64,000 bases of DNA. Origin: Sphingomonadales bacterium. Its GTDB lineage: Bacteria > Pseudomonadota > Alphaproteobacteria > Sphingomonadales > Sphingomonadaceae. Position 1 is the first letter of the stretch. The number at the start of each line of letters is the position of its first letter. The notes beneath the pieces were generated by a model. It was not told the origin of the DNA. It searched no databases and saw nothing but the letters and a program-made list of their open reading frames with translations. The DNA lies in assembly GCA_028871475.1 (NCBI GenBank), contig JAGWMZ010000004.1, forward strand, positions 62,001-126,000, written 5' to 3'. A program made the translations under genes and the position numbers. Shown here in pieces: positions 1-8,536 of this stretch.

Positions 1-208
1 GCCCGTATTAGCGGGTTCAGGTTCAGCGGGTCGCAGGGTGCAAAACCTGCCTCTCAGCCCATGCGGGCTCCCCGGGGAAACTGGGTGCAGGATAGGCCTG
101 TGTCGCTGGCTTGTCCAGTTCGCTTTGTCGCCCTTGCCCGCCCTGCCTGATGGGGAAGCAAACCCGATCGCTGCTTGCTGCCCCCAAGGCAAACACGTAA
201 ACCGCCCT
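1..208. other. Region upstream of crtY, no gene recognised
   Basis: I see no convincing gene here. Open frames on both strands are GC-rich shadows without a recognisable protein, and no tRNA fold was seen. The stretch presumably holds the 5' leader and promoter of the carotenoid operon, but I cannot point to a clear -35/-10 pair. The window edge cuts whatever lies to the left. Confidence 0.4.
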
Positions 209-1492
209 ATGATGAAGGGGCGCCACGCAGATATTGCCATCCTGGGGGGTGGTCTGGCCGGAGGTCTGACGGCGCTGGCGCTGGCGGCGCTGCGCCCCGA
301 TCTGCGCGTGCTGGTGATCGAGGCCGGGCAGACCTGTGGCGGCAACCATATCTGGTCCTTTTTTGACAGTGATATCGCCAAAGAGGATCGCTGGCTCGTC
401 GAACCCCTGCTCGTCGCCCGGTGGAGCAGCCACAGCGTGCGTTTTGCCCGAGGCGATCGCACGCTGCCGATCGGATATGCCTCGATCACCGGGACACAAC
501 TCGACGCCGTGCTGGACAGCGTATTGCCGCAGGGGGCCATCCTGCGCGGCTGCCCGGTGGTTGCGGTCGGCCCCGGCCATGCTGAGCTGGCCGATGGACG
601 GCGGATCGAGGCTGGCGCGGTGATTGACGCAAGGGGCGCCGGCCACTTCCCGGGGCTTGTCGGCGGCTGGCAGAAATTCGTCGGGCAAAGGCTGCGCACC
701 GGGCCGCACGGGATCACCGCCCCCATCATCATGGATGCCACCGTCGCCCAGCATGACGGCTATCGCTTCATCTATGTGCTGCCGCTGAGCGATGACACGC
801 TCTTTGTCGAGGACACCTATTATTCCTCAAGTCCCGCGATCGACCGCGATCGTCTGGCCGGGCGCATTGCCGATTATGTCCGCGCGCTTGGCCTCGCGGT
901 CGATGTGATGGGCGAGGAGCAGGGTTGCCTGCCCGTGGTGGCCGGGGGCGATGGTGAGGCCTTTCTGAATGCCGGGGGGCAGAGCGGGGTGGCGCGCATC
1001 GGCGCGCGGGCGGGCCTGTTTCACCCGCTCACCTCCTATTCACTGCCCAGCGCCGTGACCATGGCGCTGGCCATCGCTCGCGCGTCGTCTTTCGCGCCCG
1101 AGGCGCTCACCGCTTTGTGTGAGCAGGCCGCGCGGCAGCATTGGCGCGCTGGCACCTATTTCCGCCTGCTGGCCCGCATGATGTTTGCCGCCGGCCCGCC
1201 GGACCAGCGCCATCGCATCTTCGCGCGTTTCTATGCGCAGGGCGAGGGGTTGATCGCCCGTTTCTACGCCGGGCGCATGACCATGTGGGACCGGGCCCGC
1301 CTGCTGATCGGCAAGCCACCCGTGCCGTTGCGCGGGGCCATGGCGGCGTTGCTGGGCGGCGGCGCACCGCTTGCCGCGCTGGGCGCGCCCGATGGATCTG
1401 CCTTGCCTCTTGATGCGCAGCCTCCCATGCGGGATATATCGGTTTCTGCTTCCCCGCCATCCGCATCCCTTGCCTCTGGAGAGCCTGCATAA
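209..1492 (+). CDS. crtY: Lycopene beta-cyclase CrtY
   Basis: Lycopene cyclase of 427 aa, which closes the ends of lycopene to make beta-carotene. The N-terminus has the Rossmann dinucleotide-binding motif GGGLAGG (residues 13-19), followed by the family-typical GGNHIWSFF stretch. The frame is open from position 38, but homology begins at ATG 209 or 212, so I place the start there; no strong ribosome binding site is visible. The stop TAA shares one base with the ATG of crtI, which shows an operon and probable translational coupling. It is the first gene of a carotenoid cluster with crtI and crtB. Membrane association is known for the family and was not read from this sequence. Confidence 0.93.
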   Translation: MMKGRHADIAILGGGLAGGLTALALAALRPDLRVLVIEAGQTCGGNHIWSFFDSDIAKEDRWLVEPLLVARWSSHSVRFARGDRTLPIGYASITGTQLDAVLDSVLPQGAILRGCPVVAVGPGHAELADGRRIEAGAVIDARGAGHFPGLVGGWQKFVGQRLRTGPHGITAPIIMDATVAQHDGYRFIYVLPLSDDTLFVEDTYYSSSPAIDRDRLAGRIADYVRALGLAVDVMGEEQGCLPVVAGGDGEAFLNAGGQSGVARIGARAGLFHPLTSYSLPSAVTMALAIARASSFAPEALTALCEQAARQHWRAGTYFRLLARMMFAAGPPDQRHRIFARFYAQGEGLIARFYAGRMTMWDRARLLIGKPPVPLRGAMAALLGGGAPLAALGAPDGSALPLDAQPPMRDISVSASPPSASLASGEPA

Positions 1493-2973
1493 TGAAACGC
1501 GCCTGCATCATCGGCGCCGGCTTTGGTGGCCTGGCTCTGGCCATACGCCTGCAATCCGCGGGCATCGCCACGACGCTGGTGGAAGCGCGCGACAAGCCGG
1601 GCGGCCGCGCCTATGTGTGGCAGCGCGATGGCCACACCTTCGACGCCGGCCCCACCGTCATCACCGATCCGGCCTGCCTTGAGGAATTGTGGGCGCTGTC
1701 GGGCAACCGTCTGTCCGCCGATGTCGACCTCATGCCGGTGATGCCCTTTTACCGCCTGCACTGGAACGACGGCACCCATTTCGACTACTCTAATGATGAA
1801 GCCCAGCTGCGCGCCGAAATCGCCCGTGTGGCCCCGACCGATCTCGCCGGATATGAGGATTTCCTCGATTATGCCTCGGGCGTCTATCAGGAAGGCTATG
1901 TGAAGCTGGGCCATGTGCCCTTCCTCGATTTTTCCAGCATGGTGAAGGCGGCCCCCGCGCTGATCCGTTATCAGGCGTGGCGCAGCGTCTATTCCGTGGT
2001 CAGTTCCTTTGTCGAAAGCGAGAAGCTGCGCGAGGCGCTCTCCTTTCATTCGCTGCTGGTGGGGGGCAACCCCATGACCACCAGCGCCATCTATGCCCTC
2101 ATCCACAAGCTGGAAAAGGAAAGCGGCGTGTGGTGGGCGCGCGGCGGCACCAACCGGCTGGTGGCCGGCATGGTGGCCCTGTTCGAGCGGCTGGGAGGCA
2201 CGGTGCGGCTGGGCGACAAGGTGACGCGCATCCACACCATCGGCAACCGCGCCAGCGAGGTGGAAACCGCCAGCGGCTGGCGTGAACGCTTCGACGCGGT
2301 GGCCAGCAATGCCGATCTGATGCACACCTATCGTGACCTGCTCGTCGATGTGCCGCGCGGCGCCGATTACGCGCGCAGTCTGGAGCGCAAGCGCTGGTCG
2401 CCCAGCCTTTTCGTCGTGCATTTCGGCATGGAAGGCACATGGCCCGGCATCCCCCACCATATGGTGCTGTTCGGCCCGCGCTACAAAGGGCTGCTCGAAG
2501 ACATTTTCGACCATGGCGTGCTGCCGCGCGATTTCTCCATCTATCTCCACCACCCCAGCGTCACCGACCCGTCGATGGCGCCGGCCGGGCACAGCACCTT
2601 CTATGCGCTGGTGCCGGTGGCGCATCTGGGCAAGCTGCCGGTGGACTGGAGCGAGGTGGGGCCCATTCTGGAAAAGCGCGTGCTCGATGAAATCGGCGCG
2701 CGGCTCATTCCCGACATCCACGACCGCATCACCACCAAATTCCACTATGCCCCGCCCGATTTCGAGAGCGACCTTGCCGCCTATATGGGCAGCGCCTTCA
2801 GCCTCGAACCCATACTGACGCAGAGCGCCTGGTTCCGCGGGCATAATCGCGACGATGTCATCCCCAACCTCTATCTGGTGGGGGCTGGCACCCATCCTGG
2901 CGCTGGGATACCCGGGGTTGTGGGCAGCGCCAAGGCGACCGCCAGGCTGATGATCGAGGAACTGAGACTTTGA
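1492..2973 (+). CDS. crtI: Phytoene desaturase CrtI
   Basis: FAD-dependent phytoene desaturase of 493 aa, converting phytoene to lycopene (or a less desaturated product). The FAD-binding motif GAGFGG is at residues 8-13. The C-terminal family signature is present as GAGTHPGAGIPGVVGSAK. Length is normal for bacterial CrtI. The gene starts one base before the end of crtY, and its TGA overlaps the TTG start of the next gene. It acts between CrtB (makes phytoene) and CrtY (cyclises lycopene), so the operon encodes the phytoene to beta-carotene section. No crtE, crtZ or crtW is in the window. Confidence 0.95.
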   Translation: MKRACIIGAGFGGLALAIRLQSAGIATTLVEARDKPGGRAYVWQRDGHTFDAGPTVITDPACLEELWALSGNRLSADVDLMPVMPFYRLHWNDGTHFDYSNDEAQLRAEIARVAPTDLAGYEDFLDYASGVYQEGYVKLGHVPFLDFSSMVKAAPALIRYQAWRSVYSVVSSFVESEKLREALSFHSLLVGGNPMTTSAIYALIHKLEKESGVWWARGGTNRLVAGMVALFERLGGTVRLGDKVTRIHTIGNRASEVETASGWRERFDAVASNADLMHTYRDLLVDVPRGADYARSLERKRWSPSLFVVHFGMEGTWPGIPHHMVLFGPRYKGLLEDIFDHGVLPRDFSIYLHHPSVTDPSMAPAGHSTFYALVPVAHLGKLPVDWSEVGPILEKRVLDEIGARLIPDIHDRITTKFHYAPPDFESDLAAYMGSAFSLEPILTQSAWFRGHNRDDVIPNLYLVGAGTHPGAGIPGVVGSAKATARLMIEELRL

Positions 2974-3551
2974 AGAACATTGCCGTTTACTGTGGCTCGG
3001 CCACCCCTGCCGATCCGCGCTACATCGATCTGGGCTATCATGTCGGCAAGACCCTGGCCGAGCGGGGCATTGGCGTTGTCTATGGCGGCGGCCGGCTGGG
3101 GTTGATGGGCGCCGTGGCCAGCGGCGCGCTGGACAACGGCGGCAGTGTCATCGGCGTCATTCCCACCGCGCTGGAAAAGACCGAGGTTGCCAATCGCGAT
3201 TGCACGCAGCTCATCGTGGTGGATGACATGCATCAGCGCAAGGCTGCCTTTACCCGCCTGTCAGACGGGTTCATCACCCTGCCGGGCGGCGTTGGCACCA
3301 TGGACGAGCTGTGGGAAGCGGTGAGCTGGTCCCAGCTGGGCTATCACCAGAAGCCGGTGGGCGTGCTCAATGCCTTTGGTTTCTATGACCAGCTTCTGGC
3401 CTTCAACCGCCACATGATCGAGGTCGGCTTCATCCGCCCCGCCCATCAGGGTATCATCATCGCCGAGCGCGAGATGGACCTGCTGCTCGACCGCATGGCA
3501 GCCCATGAGCCGATCACGCCGATCGTGGCGATGGACCCCAAGACGCTGTGA
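2970..3551 (+). CDS. LOG family protein (TIGR00730) in the carotenoid operon
   Basis: A 193-aa Rossmann-fold protein of the LOG/lysine decarboxylase-like family. The two diagnostic motifs are GGGRLGLMG (about residues 40-48) and PGGVGTMDE (105-113). Family members studied biochemically release the base from cytokinin riboside monophosphates, or act as AMP/nucleotide phosphoribohydrolases. The start is a TTG overlapping the crtI TGA in the string TTGA, and the stop overlaps the GTG of crtB in GTGA, so translation is probably coupled on both sides. What it does in a carotenoid operon is not evident from sequence. Confidence 0.88.
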   Translation: MKNIAVYCGSATPADPRYIDLGYHVGKTLAERGIGVVYGGGRLGLMGAVASGALDNGGSVIGVIPTALEKTEVANRDCTQLIVVDDMHQRKAAFTRLSDGFITLPGGVGTMDELWEAVSWSQLGYHQKPVGVLNAFGFYDQLLAFNRHMIEVGFIRPAHQGIIIAEREMDLLLDRMAAHEPITPIVAMDPKTL

Positions 3552-4525
3552 GCCAGCAGGCCGCCCCGACCCGCGAGGCCTTGGTCGCGGCGGCCCGCAT
3601 CAGCATCCGGCGCGGTTCGAAAAGCTTTGCCAGCGCCAGCCGTCTGATCAGTCGCCCGGTGCGCGAAAGGGTGTGGATGCTTTACGCCTGGTGCCGGGCC
3701 TGTGACGATCTGGCCGATGCGCAGGACCATGGCGGCACTCTGGGCGATCAATCCGGCGCGGACCAACGCCTCGCCGAGATCCGGCGGCTGACGACGCTGG
3801 CTCTGGCCGGGCGCCCCACGGGCCATGATGCTTTCGACTGTCTGGGCGTGGTGGCCGCCGAATGCGGGATCACCGCCGTCCATACCAATGATGTCATTGC
3901 CGGCTTCGCGCTGGACACCGCCGGCTGGCGCCCGGCCAGCGAGCAGGACATGCTGGCCTATTGCTATCATGTGGCGGGCGCGGTTGGCGTGCTGATGGCG
4001 CTGGTCATGGGGGTGGCGCGCGATGAGGTCGATACACTCAACCGCGCCTGCGACCTTGGTATTGCCTTTCAGCTGGGCAACATTGCGCGTGACATTGCCG
4101 AAGACCACGCTGCTGGGCGCATCTATCTGCCTGCGGATTGGCTGGCCGAGCATGGCATCGCGCCCGATGATCTGATGGCGCCGCGCCACCGCGATGCGCT
4201 GGTGGCCATGGTGGCGCGGCTCTGCGCCATGGCGCGCCGGTATGAGGCGAGCGCCCGCGTCGGCGCGGCCCGCCTGCCGCTGCGCAGCCAGTGGTCGGTG
4301 CTGGCCGCGGCAGGCATCTATGGCGCCATCGCGCGCAAGGTGGCGGCGCGTCGGGCGCGGGCATGGGATGCGCGCGTTACCACCAGCAAGCCTGAAAAGC
4401 TGGGTTTCCTGATTGGCGCAGGCGCGCGCGCGGCAGGCACGACCTGGCTGGGGATTGCCCCGGGCGAGGCGGAGCCGGTGCCTTATCCACGAGGGGTTCT
4501 GGCCAGGGCCGTTTCGCGGGTTTGA
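3548..4525 (+). CDS. crtB: Phytoene synthase CrtB
   Basis: A 325-aa squalene/phytoene synthase family protein, condensing two geranylgeranyl diphosphates to phytoene. The two Asp-rich Mg-diphosphate motifs are visible: DDLAD (residues 53-57) and RDIAED (181-186) in the context GNIARDIAEDHAAGRIYLP. The start is a GTG overlapping the TGA of the LOG gene. It is the last gene of the crtY-crtI-LOG-crtB unit. A hairpin-rich intergenic stretch follows, before the convergent MFS gene. Confidence 0.94.
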   Translation: MSQQAAPTREALVAAARISIRRGSKSFASASRLISRPVRERVWMLYAWCRACDDLADAQDHGGTLGDQSGADQRLAEIRRLTTLALAGRPTGHDAFDCLGVVAAECGITAVHTNDVIAGFALDTAGWRPASEQDMLAYCYHVAGAVGVLMALVMGVARDEVDTLNRACDLGIAFQLGNIARDIAEDHAAGRIYLPADWLAEHGIAPDDLMAPRHRDALVAMVARLCAMARRYEASARVGAARLPLRSQWSVLAAAGIYGAIARKVAARRARAWDARVTTSKPEKLGFLIGAGARAAGTTWLGIAPGEAEPVPYPRGVLARAVSRV

Positions 4526-4540
4526 AAAGGCAGGGGAGAA

Positions 4541-4582
4541 AGCAGGGGGGCATCACCCCCCGCGCCCCCGTTACGTTTCCCG
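4541..4582. repeat. Composite repeat, copy 1 (left hairpin only)
   Basis: Partial copy of the dispersed intergenic repeat. The hairpin is GCAGGGGGG, loop CATCA, CCCCCCGC, followed by the linker GCCCCCGTTACGTTTCC, which resembles copies 3 and 7. It starts 15 nt after the crtB stop and lies between convergent genes. Confidence 0.7.
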
Positions 4583-4624
4583 ACGACAAGGCAACGCTAC
4601 CGGATCATCGCGCCCAGCCTCTCT

Positions 4625-4653
4625 GCCCCGCAGGGAAGGTTTACCTGCGGGGC
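4625..4653. terminator. Perfect 10-bp hairpin between crtB and MFS gene
   Basis: GCCCCGCAGG at 4625-4634 pairs perfectly with CCTGCGGGGC at 4644-4653 around a 9-nt loop. It lies between two convergent genes and has no long T run. It is probably a 3'-end or terminator structure. Confidence 0.45.
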
Positions 4654-4699
4654 CGGGACGTTCGCGCCGTCCTCACCCCTGGCCTTCACGTTTCATCCT

Positions 4700-5989
4700 T
4701 CAGATCACCTGCCGGGGCCGCCCGGGAGGATTGAGCCGACGGAACAACCGTCCCTTTTCGCTGTACAGCAGGGCCAGCAGCGTCAGTACCCCGCACAACA
4801 CCTGCGCTGTTGCCAGCGGCCGTGCGCTGTTGTCGAAGGCATTGCCGATGATGATGCCGAGCCCCGCGCCGCCCACCACGCGGATGAAGGCCTGGATCGA
4901 GGCGGCAGCGCCCGCCACGCGGGCGAAGGGCTGAAGCGCGATGGAGGCGAAATTGGCGCCCAGAAAGCCCGAGAGGCACATGTTGAGCGTCATGATGGGG
5001 ACGAACTGCCACAGCGATTCACCCGGGCCCGACATGGCCCATTGGGCGCAACTGGCCACGATATAGGCCAGCATCGCCCCATGGGAGACGCGGCGCGCGC
5101 CCAGCTTTTCCACGATGCGCGAATTGACGAAGGCCGTGCCCGCCATGGTCATCGCCATGCCCGCGAAGATGAGCGGGAAATGTGCGCCCGCCTTGAAATG
5201 CTCGGCGACAAGCTGTTCGGCCGAATTGATATAGCCCAGCATCGCCCCGGTGACGAGCGCGAGGCTGACCACATAGCCCACCGCCGCGCGGCAGGTCATC
5301 ACCTCCACCATGGTGCGGCTGAGGCGCGAGACATCGACGCTCTGGCGGTAATCAGGGTGGAGTGTTTCGGGCAGGCGCCACCAGGTCCAGCCCATGACCA
5401 GCGCGCCCATCAGCCCCATCACCCCGAAGATCCACCGCCAGCTGGCCGCCAGCAGCACCGCCTGCCCCACACTGGGCGCGATCATCGGCACGATCATGAA
5501 GATCATCGAGACGAGCGACTGGGTGCGCGCCATGCGGTCGCCCTCGAAGCTGTCGCGGATGATGGCGGCGGGCAGCACGTTGAAGCCCGCGCAGGCCAGC
5601 CCCAGCAATGCGCGCGCCACGAGCAGCATGGGAAAGCTGGTCGCCACGGCGCAAAGCGTGGTGAAAGCGACATAGAGGCCGAGGCACACCATCAGCACCG
5701 GTCGCCGGCCATAGCGGTCCGCCAGCGTACCGGGCACGAGGCAGCCAAGCCCGCCGCACAGCAGGAAGATGCCTACGACAAGCTGCCGGTGATTGGGGTC
5801 GGCCAGATGCAGGTCCTGCGCTATGCGGCCCAGCGCGGGCAGCATGGAATCCACCGAAAGCGCCTGAAGCGCCTGGATGAAGGCCATGAGCGTGACGAAT
5901 TCGCGCGGGCCCATATGGGTTGGGGTCTTGCGGGCCTGCGGTGGGGGATCGTTGGGGAGAATCTGGGTCGCGCTCATGAATTTTGTCAT
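4700..5989 (-). CDS. MFS multidrug transporter, Bcr/CflA type
   Basis: Major facilitator of about 429 aa with roughly 12 hydrophobic segments. The N-terminal part PREFVTLMAFIQALQALSVD and the motif-A string GTLADRYGRRPVLM match the Bcr/CflA drug-efflux group, which exports antibiotics or other small molecules from the inner membrane. The frame is open far upstream, but homology begins near the Met at 5989 or the one at 5977. An AGGG sits just before 5989, so I use that one with moderate certainty. It is divergent from the urcA-type gene and convergent with crtB. The substrate cannot be read from sequence. Confidence 0.85.
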   Translation of the reverse strand: MTKFMSATQILPNDPPPQARKTPTHMGPREFVTLMAFIQALQALSVDSMLPALGRIAQDLHLADPNHRQLVVGIFLLCGGLGCLVPGTLADRYGRRPVLMVCLGLYVAFTTLCAVATSFPMLLVARALLGLACAGFNVLPAAIIRDSFEGDRMARTQSLVSMIFMIVPMIAPSVGQAVLLAASWRWIFGVMGLMGALVMGWTWWRLPETLHPDYRQSVDVSRLSRTMVEVMTCRAAVGYVVSLALVTGAMLGYINSAEQLVAEHFKAGAHFPLIFAGMAMTMAGTAFVNSRIVEKLGARRVSHGAMLAYIVASCAQWAMSGPGESLWQFVPIMTLNMCLSGFLGANFASIALQPFARVAGAAASIQAFIRVVGGAGLGIIIGNAFDNSARPLATAQVLCGVLTLLALLYSEKGRLFRRLNPPGRPRQVI

Positions 5990-6127
5990 GGGCCCTGCGG
6001 GCTGGAATGGCCAGAGCGCAGGGCGCAAAAAGGAAATTTTGAAATTTGCGATAAATTGGCAAAATTCACGATATGAATTTGGTATTAATTTCTCCGTCAG
6101 CGAAATGTCAGAATGCGTAACGGGGAA

Positions 6128-6149
6128 AAATGGCGGATTTTCGCCATTT
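6128..6149. promoter_or_regulatory. Inverted repeat in the MFS/UrcA divergent promoter region
   Basis: AAATGGCG and CGCCATTT form a perfect 8-bp inverted repeat around a 6-nt spacer. It lies in the AT-rich 243-bp gap between the divergent transporter and UrcA genes, about 85 bp upstream of the UrcA start. It could be an operator or a leader hairpin. Confidence 0.35.
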
Positions 6150-6232
6150 CTGGAAATTGGCACGGTCTCTGCAAAACATCGGGCAACCCCGGCGGAGTGG
6201 CTCCGCAGGGCAGCAGCAGAGGGAATACCGCC

Positions 6233-6619
6233 ATGTTCATCACCATCAACACCCGCCGCCTTTTCACCACGCTGGCCGCCGGCAGTGCCGTCATCGCCAC
6301 CTTTGCGCTGGCCCCGTTGGCTGCCCATGCCGCCACGTTGACCGACAGCACCGAAGCGGCTGTCTCCGCCCCGGTCGAACATGTTGTGGTCGATGAGAAC
6401 GGCGTGCCCAGCCTGCGCGTTTCCTATGCCGGGCTGGATCTGGCCAGCGACGCTGACCGCGCCGAGATGAACCGCCGTGTCGCCCATGCCGCCGCCCGCG
6501 TCTGTGCGCCCCTGCGCGGTACGTCGAACAGCTTCGACCAGTCCACCGCCTATCAGGCCTGCCGCAGCGACGCGATTGCCCACGCCCGCACCGAGATCGA
6601 CGCTGCGGCTGCTAACTGA
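6233..6619 (+). CDS. UrcA family protein (secreted small protein)
   Basis: A 128-aa protein with a Sec signal peptide (hydrophobic stretch ending AHA, about residues 1-31). It has the UrcA pattern: V-x-Y-x-x-L-D-L, then AA-x-x-V-C with a second Cys in QACR. The ATG at 6233 is preceded by AGAGGGA with a 9-nt gap, which decides the start over the longer open frame. UrcA proteins are common in sphingomonads and related bacteria and their function is unknown. The gene is monocistronic, and a hairpin follows it. Confidence 0.82.
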   Translation: MFITINTRRLFTTLAAGSAVIATFALAPLAAHAATLTDSTEAAVSAPVEHVVVDENGVPSLRVSYAGLDLASDADRAEMNRRVAHAAARVCAPLRGTSNSFDQSTAYQACRSDAIAHARTEIDAAAAN

Positions 6620-6636
6620 GTTGCCACGCGGCAAGC

Positions 6637-6671
6637 AGGGGGCCGCAATTTCGGCATCGGCCCGGCCCCCT
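6637..6671 (+). terminator. Hairpin after the UrcA gene
   Basis: AGGGGGCCG at 6637-6645 pairs perfectly with CGGCCCCCT at 6663-6671 (9 bp, 17-nt loop), 17 nt after the stop. Only a short pyrimidine run follows, so it is a weak intrinsic terminator candidate. Confidence 0.45.
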
Positions 6672-6747
6672 CTCTTATCCCCGATTACCATGATCCTTGG
6701 CTAGAGCCCCGGTGCGCCCCGCGTGCCGGGGCGCTACTGTGCGCTTT

Positions 6748-7878
6748 ATGGAGTCGCACGCGCCAGAAGAGGATGACAGCGAGGAGGCCGATGGCCTGCG
6801 CAAGATCATCCATGTCGATATGGACGCCTTCTTCGCCAGCGTGGAACAGCGCGACGACCCCAGCCTGCAGGGCAAGCCCGTGGCGGTGGGCGGCAGCCGG
6901 GCGCGCGGCGTGGTGGCGGCGGCCAGCTATGAAGCGCGCACATTCGGGGTGCGATCGGCCATGCCCAGCGTCAAGGCTTTGCGCCTGTGCCCCCATCTCA
7001 TCTTCGTGCCGCCGCGCTTTGAGGCCTATAAGACGGTCTCACGCCAGATCCGCGCGATCTTTGCCGATTACACGCCGCTCATCGAGCCGCTCTCGCTCGA
7101 CGAGGCCTATCTCGACGTGACGCAGGATCTGAAAGGCATCGGCAGTGCAACGCATATTGCCCAGTTGATCCGCGCGCGCATCAAGGCCGAAACGGGCCTG
7201 ACCGCCAGCGCGGGGGTCAGTTACAATAAATTCATCGCTAAGTTGGCCAGCGACCAGAACAAGCCCGATGGCCTCTGCGTCATCCGCCCGGGCGAGGGCG
7301 CGCAGTTTGTGGCTGGCCTGCCGGTGCGGCGCTTTCACGGCGTTGGCCCGCGCGGCGCTGAAAAGATGGCGGCGCTGGGCATCGAGACGGGCGCTGACCT
7401 GCGCGCGCGCGACCTGCCCTTTCTGCGCCAGCATTTTGGTGCTCAGGCCGATTACCTCTACCGCGCCGCCCGCGGCATCGACCTGCGCCGCGTGCGCCCC
7501 AATCGCCCGCGCAAATCCATCGGCGGCGAGCGGACTTTCGAGCGCGACATTTCGACCGGATCGGCGCTGCGCGAGGCCTTGGCCCGCATCATTGATCTGG
7601 TCTGGCACGACATCGAGCGGCTCGATGCGAAAGGGCGAACCGTGACGCTGAAGCTGCGCCTCTCCGATTTCACCTTGCGTACCCATGCGCGATCTCTGGC
7701 CCGCGCGGTGGCCGGGCGCGAAGAGTTTGCGCGTCTTGCAGAGGAACTGCTCGATTCCGTGCTGCCACTGCCCCAGCCGGTGCGGTTGATGGGGTTGACC
7801 CTGTCGGCCCTGGAGAAAAAGGGCGAGGTGGCGCCGGTGGCGACTGTCGAGGGTGGAGGGCAGCTCGATCTGTTTTAG
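6748..7878 (+). CDS. dinB: DNA polymerase IV (Y family)
   Basis: Translesion polymerase of 376 aa. The catalytic carboxylates are in DMDAFFASVE (from residue 24) and SLDEAYLD (116-123). The fingers/palm, thumb and little-finger regions are all present, with length normal for DinB. The ATG at 6748 lies just before the conserved N-terminus; the frame extends further up only through alternative codons. It is convergent with the Nudix gene. Family role: low-fidelity synthesis past lesions, usually SOS-linked, but I see no clear LexA box. Confidence 0.93.
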   Translation: MESHAPEEDDSEEADGLRKIIHVDMDAFFASVEQRDDPSLQGKPVAVGGSRARGVVAAASYEARTFGVRSAMPSVKALRLCPHLIFVPPRFEAYKTVSRQIRAIFADYTPLIEPLSLDEAYLDVTQDLKGIGSATHIAQLIRARIKAETGLTASAGVSYNKFIAKLASDQNKPDGLCVIRPGEGAQFVAGLPVRRFHGVGPRGAEKMAALGIETGADLRARDLPFLRQHFGAQADYLYRAARGIDLRRVRPNRPRKSIGGERTFERDISTGSALREALARIIDLVWHDIERLDAKGRTVTLKLRLSDFTLRTHARSLARAVAGREEFARLAEELLDSVLPLPQPVRLMGLTLSALEKKGEVAPVATVEGGGQLDLF

Positions 7879-7893
7879 AGGGGGAAGAGGATC

Positions 7894-8037
7894 AGCAGGG
7901 GGCGCATGGGGAAGGGAAGCGCCAACGTCCAGCTGCCAGAGGCAATTGATGGCCTGCGGCACGGCGATGCTGGTGCTTCGGTGTGATCTTGCGGGCCTTT
8001 GCCGAAAGAAAGGGAGCGCGAGGGCGATGGCCCTCGC
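7894..8037. repeat. Composite repeat, copy 2 (degenerate)
   Basis: It starts with AGCAGGGGG (decayed left hairpin). It then has GCCTGCGGC and GGCGATGCTGG at 7952-7973, a decayed right arm of the central inverted repeat. It ends with the intact right hairpin at 8018-8037 (GCGAGGGC, GATG, GCCCTCGC), preceded by AAAGGGA. It fills the gap between the convergent dinB and Nudix genes: 15 nt after one stop and 4 nt from the other. Confidence 0.75.
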
Positions 8038-8041
8038 ATCA

Positions 8042-8536
8042 TCACCTTTCTACTTTCAACCATTCTTCCATCTGGCGCTTCAATCCCTCGCCCATCGGCT
8101 CTGGCCAGTCCCCCGGCGTGAAAAAACCGGCTTCGATAATTTCACGCCGATCGGGCCGAGGCGTGGCGGAACAGTTGCCCGCGACGATATAGGAGACATT
8201 GCCCGCTCCGTGCAGCACATCATGCGTGCTCGACACCAGCCAGGCGTCGCCCAGGTCGATGCCGATTTCCTCGCGGAATTCACGCGCGGCGGCCAGCAGC
8301 GGGTCCTCGCCCGGCTTCAGGCCCCCGCCCGGTGGCATCCAGTTGCCCGAACCATAGGAGTGGCGGACCAGCAGCACGCGCCCGGCTTGATCAAGTCCCA
8401 GAACGCGGCACCCCTGAAGGGTGGGTTTGCGCAGCCGCCACCATTGGCGCCGCACCCGATGCGCGATGCGCAGCGCGAGGCGATGAAAAGGTGCCGGCGC
8501 CAGGGCCAGCACCCTTTCCGCCATCAGCAGAAGCAT
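8042..8536 (-). CDS. Nudix hydrolase
   Basis: A 164-aa protein with a complete Nudix box at about residues 70-92: GGGLKPGED, then AREFREEIGI, matching GX5EX7REUXEEXGU. The family cleaves nucleoside diphosphates linked to another moiety; the substrate cannot be assigned here. The start overlaps the end of the pgl gene by 13 bp, so the two are probably co-transcribed. The N-terminal 40 residues are basic and hydrophobic and precede the fold. Confidence 0.88.
   Translation of the reverse strand: MLLLMAERVLALAPAPFHRLALRIAHRVRRQWWRLRKPTLQGCRVLGLDQAGRVLLVRHSYGSGNWMPPGGGLKPGEDPLLAAAREFREEIGIDLGDAWLVSSTHDVLHGAGNVSYIVAGNCSATPRPDRREIIEAGFFTPGDWPEPMGEGLKRQMEEWLKVER

Noticed and set aside
1..208. Possible cobalamin riboswitch upstream of crtY (GGGAAACTGGGTGCAGG resembles one riboswitch segment)
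   Set aside because: The downstream core expected for this class (GCTGCCCCCGCAACTG-type segment and B12 box) is absent, and carotenoid genes are not usual targets.
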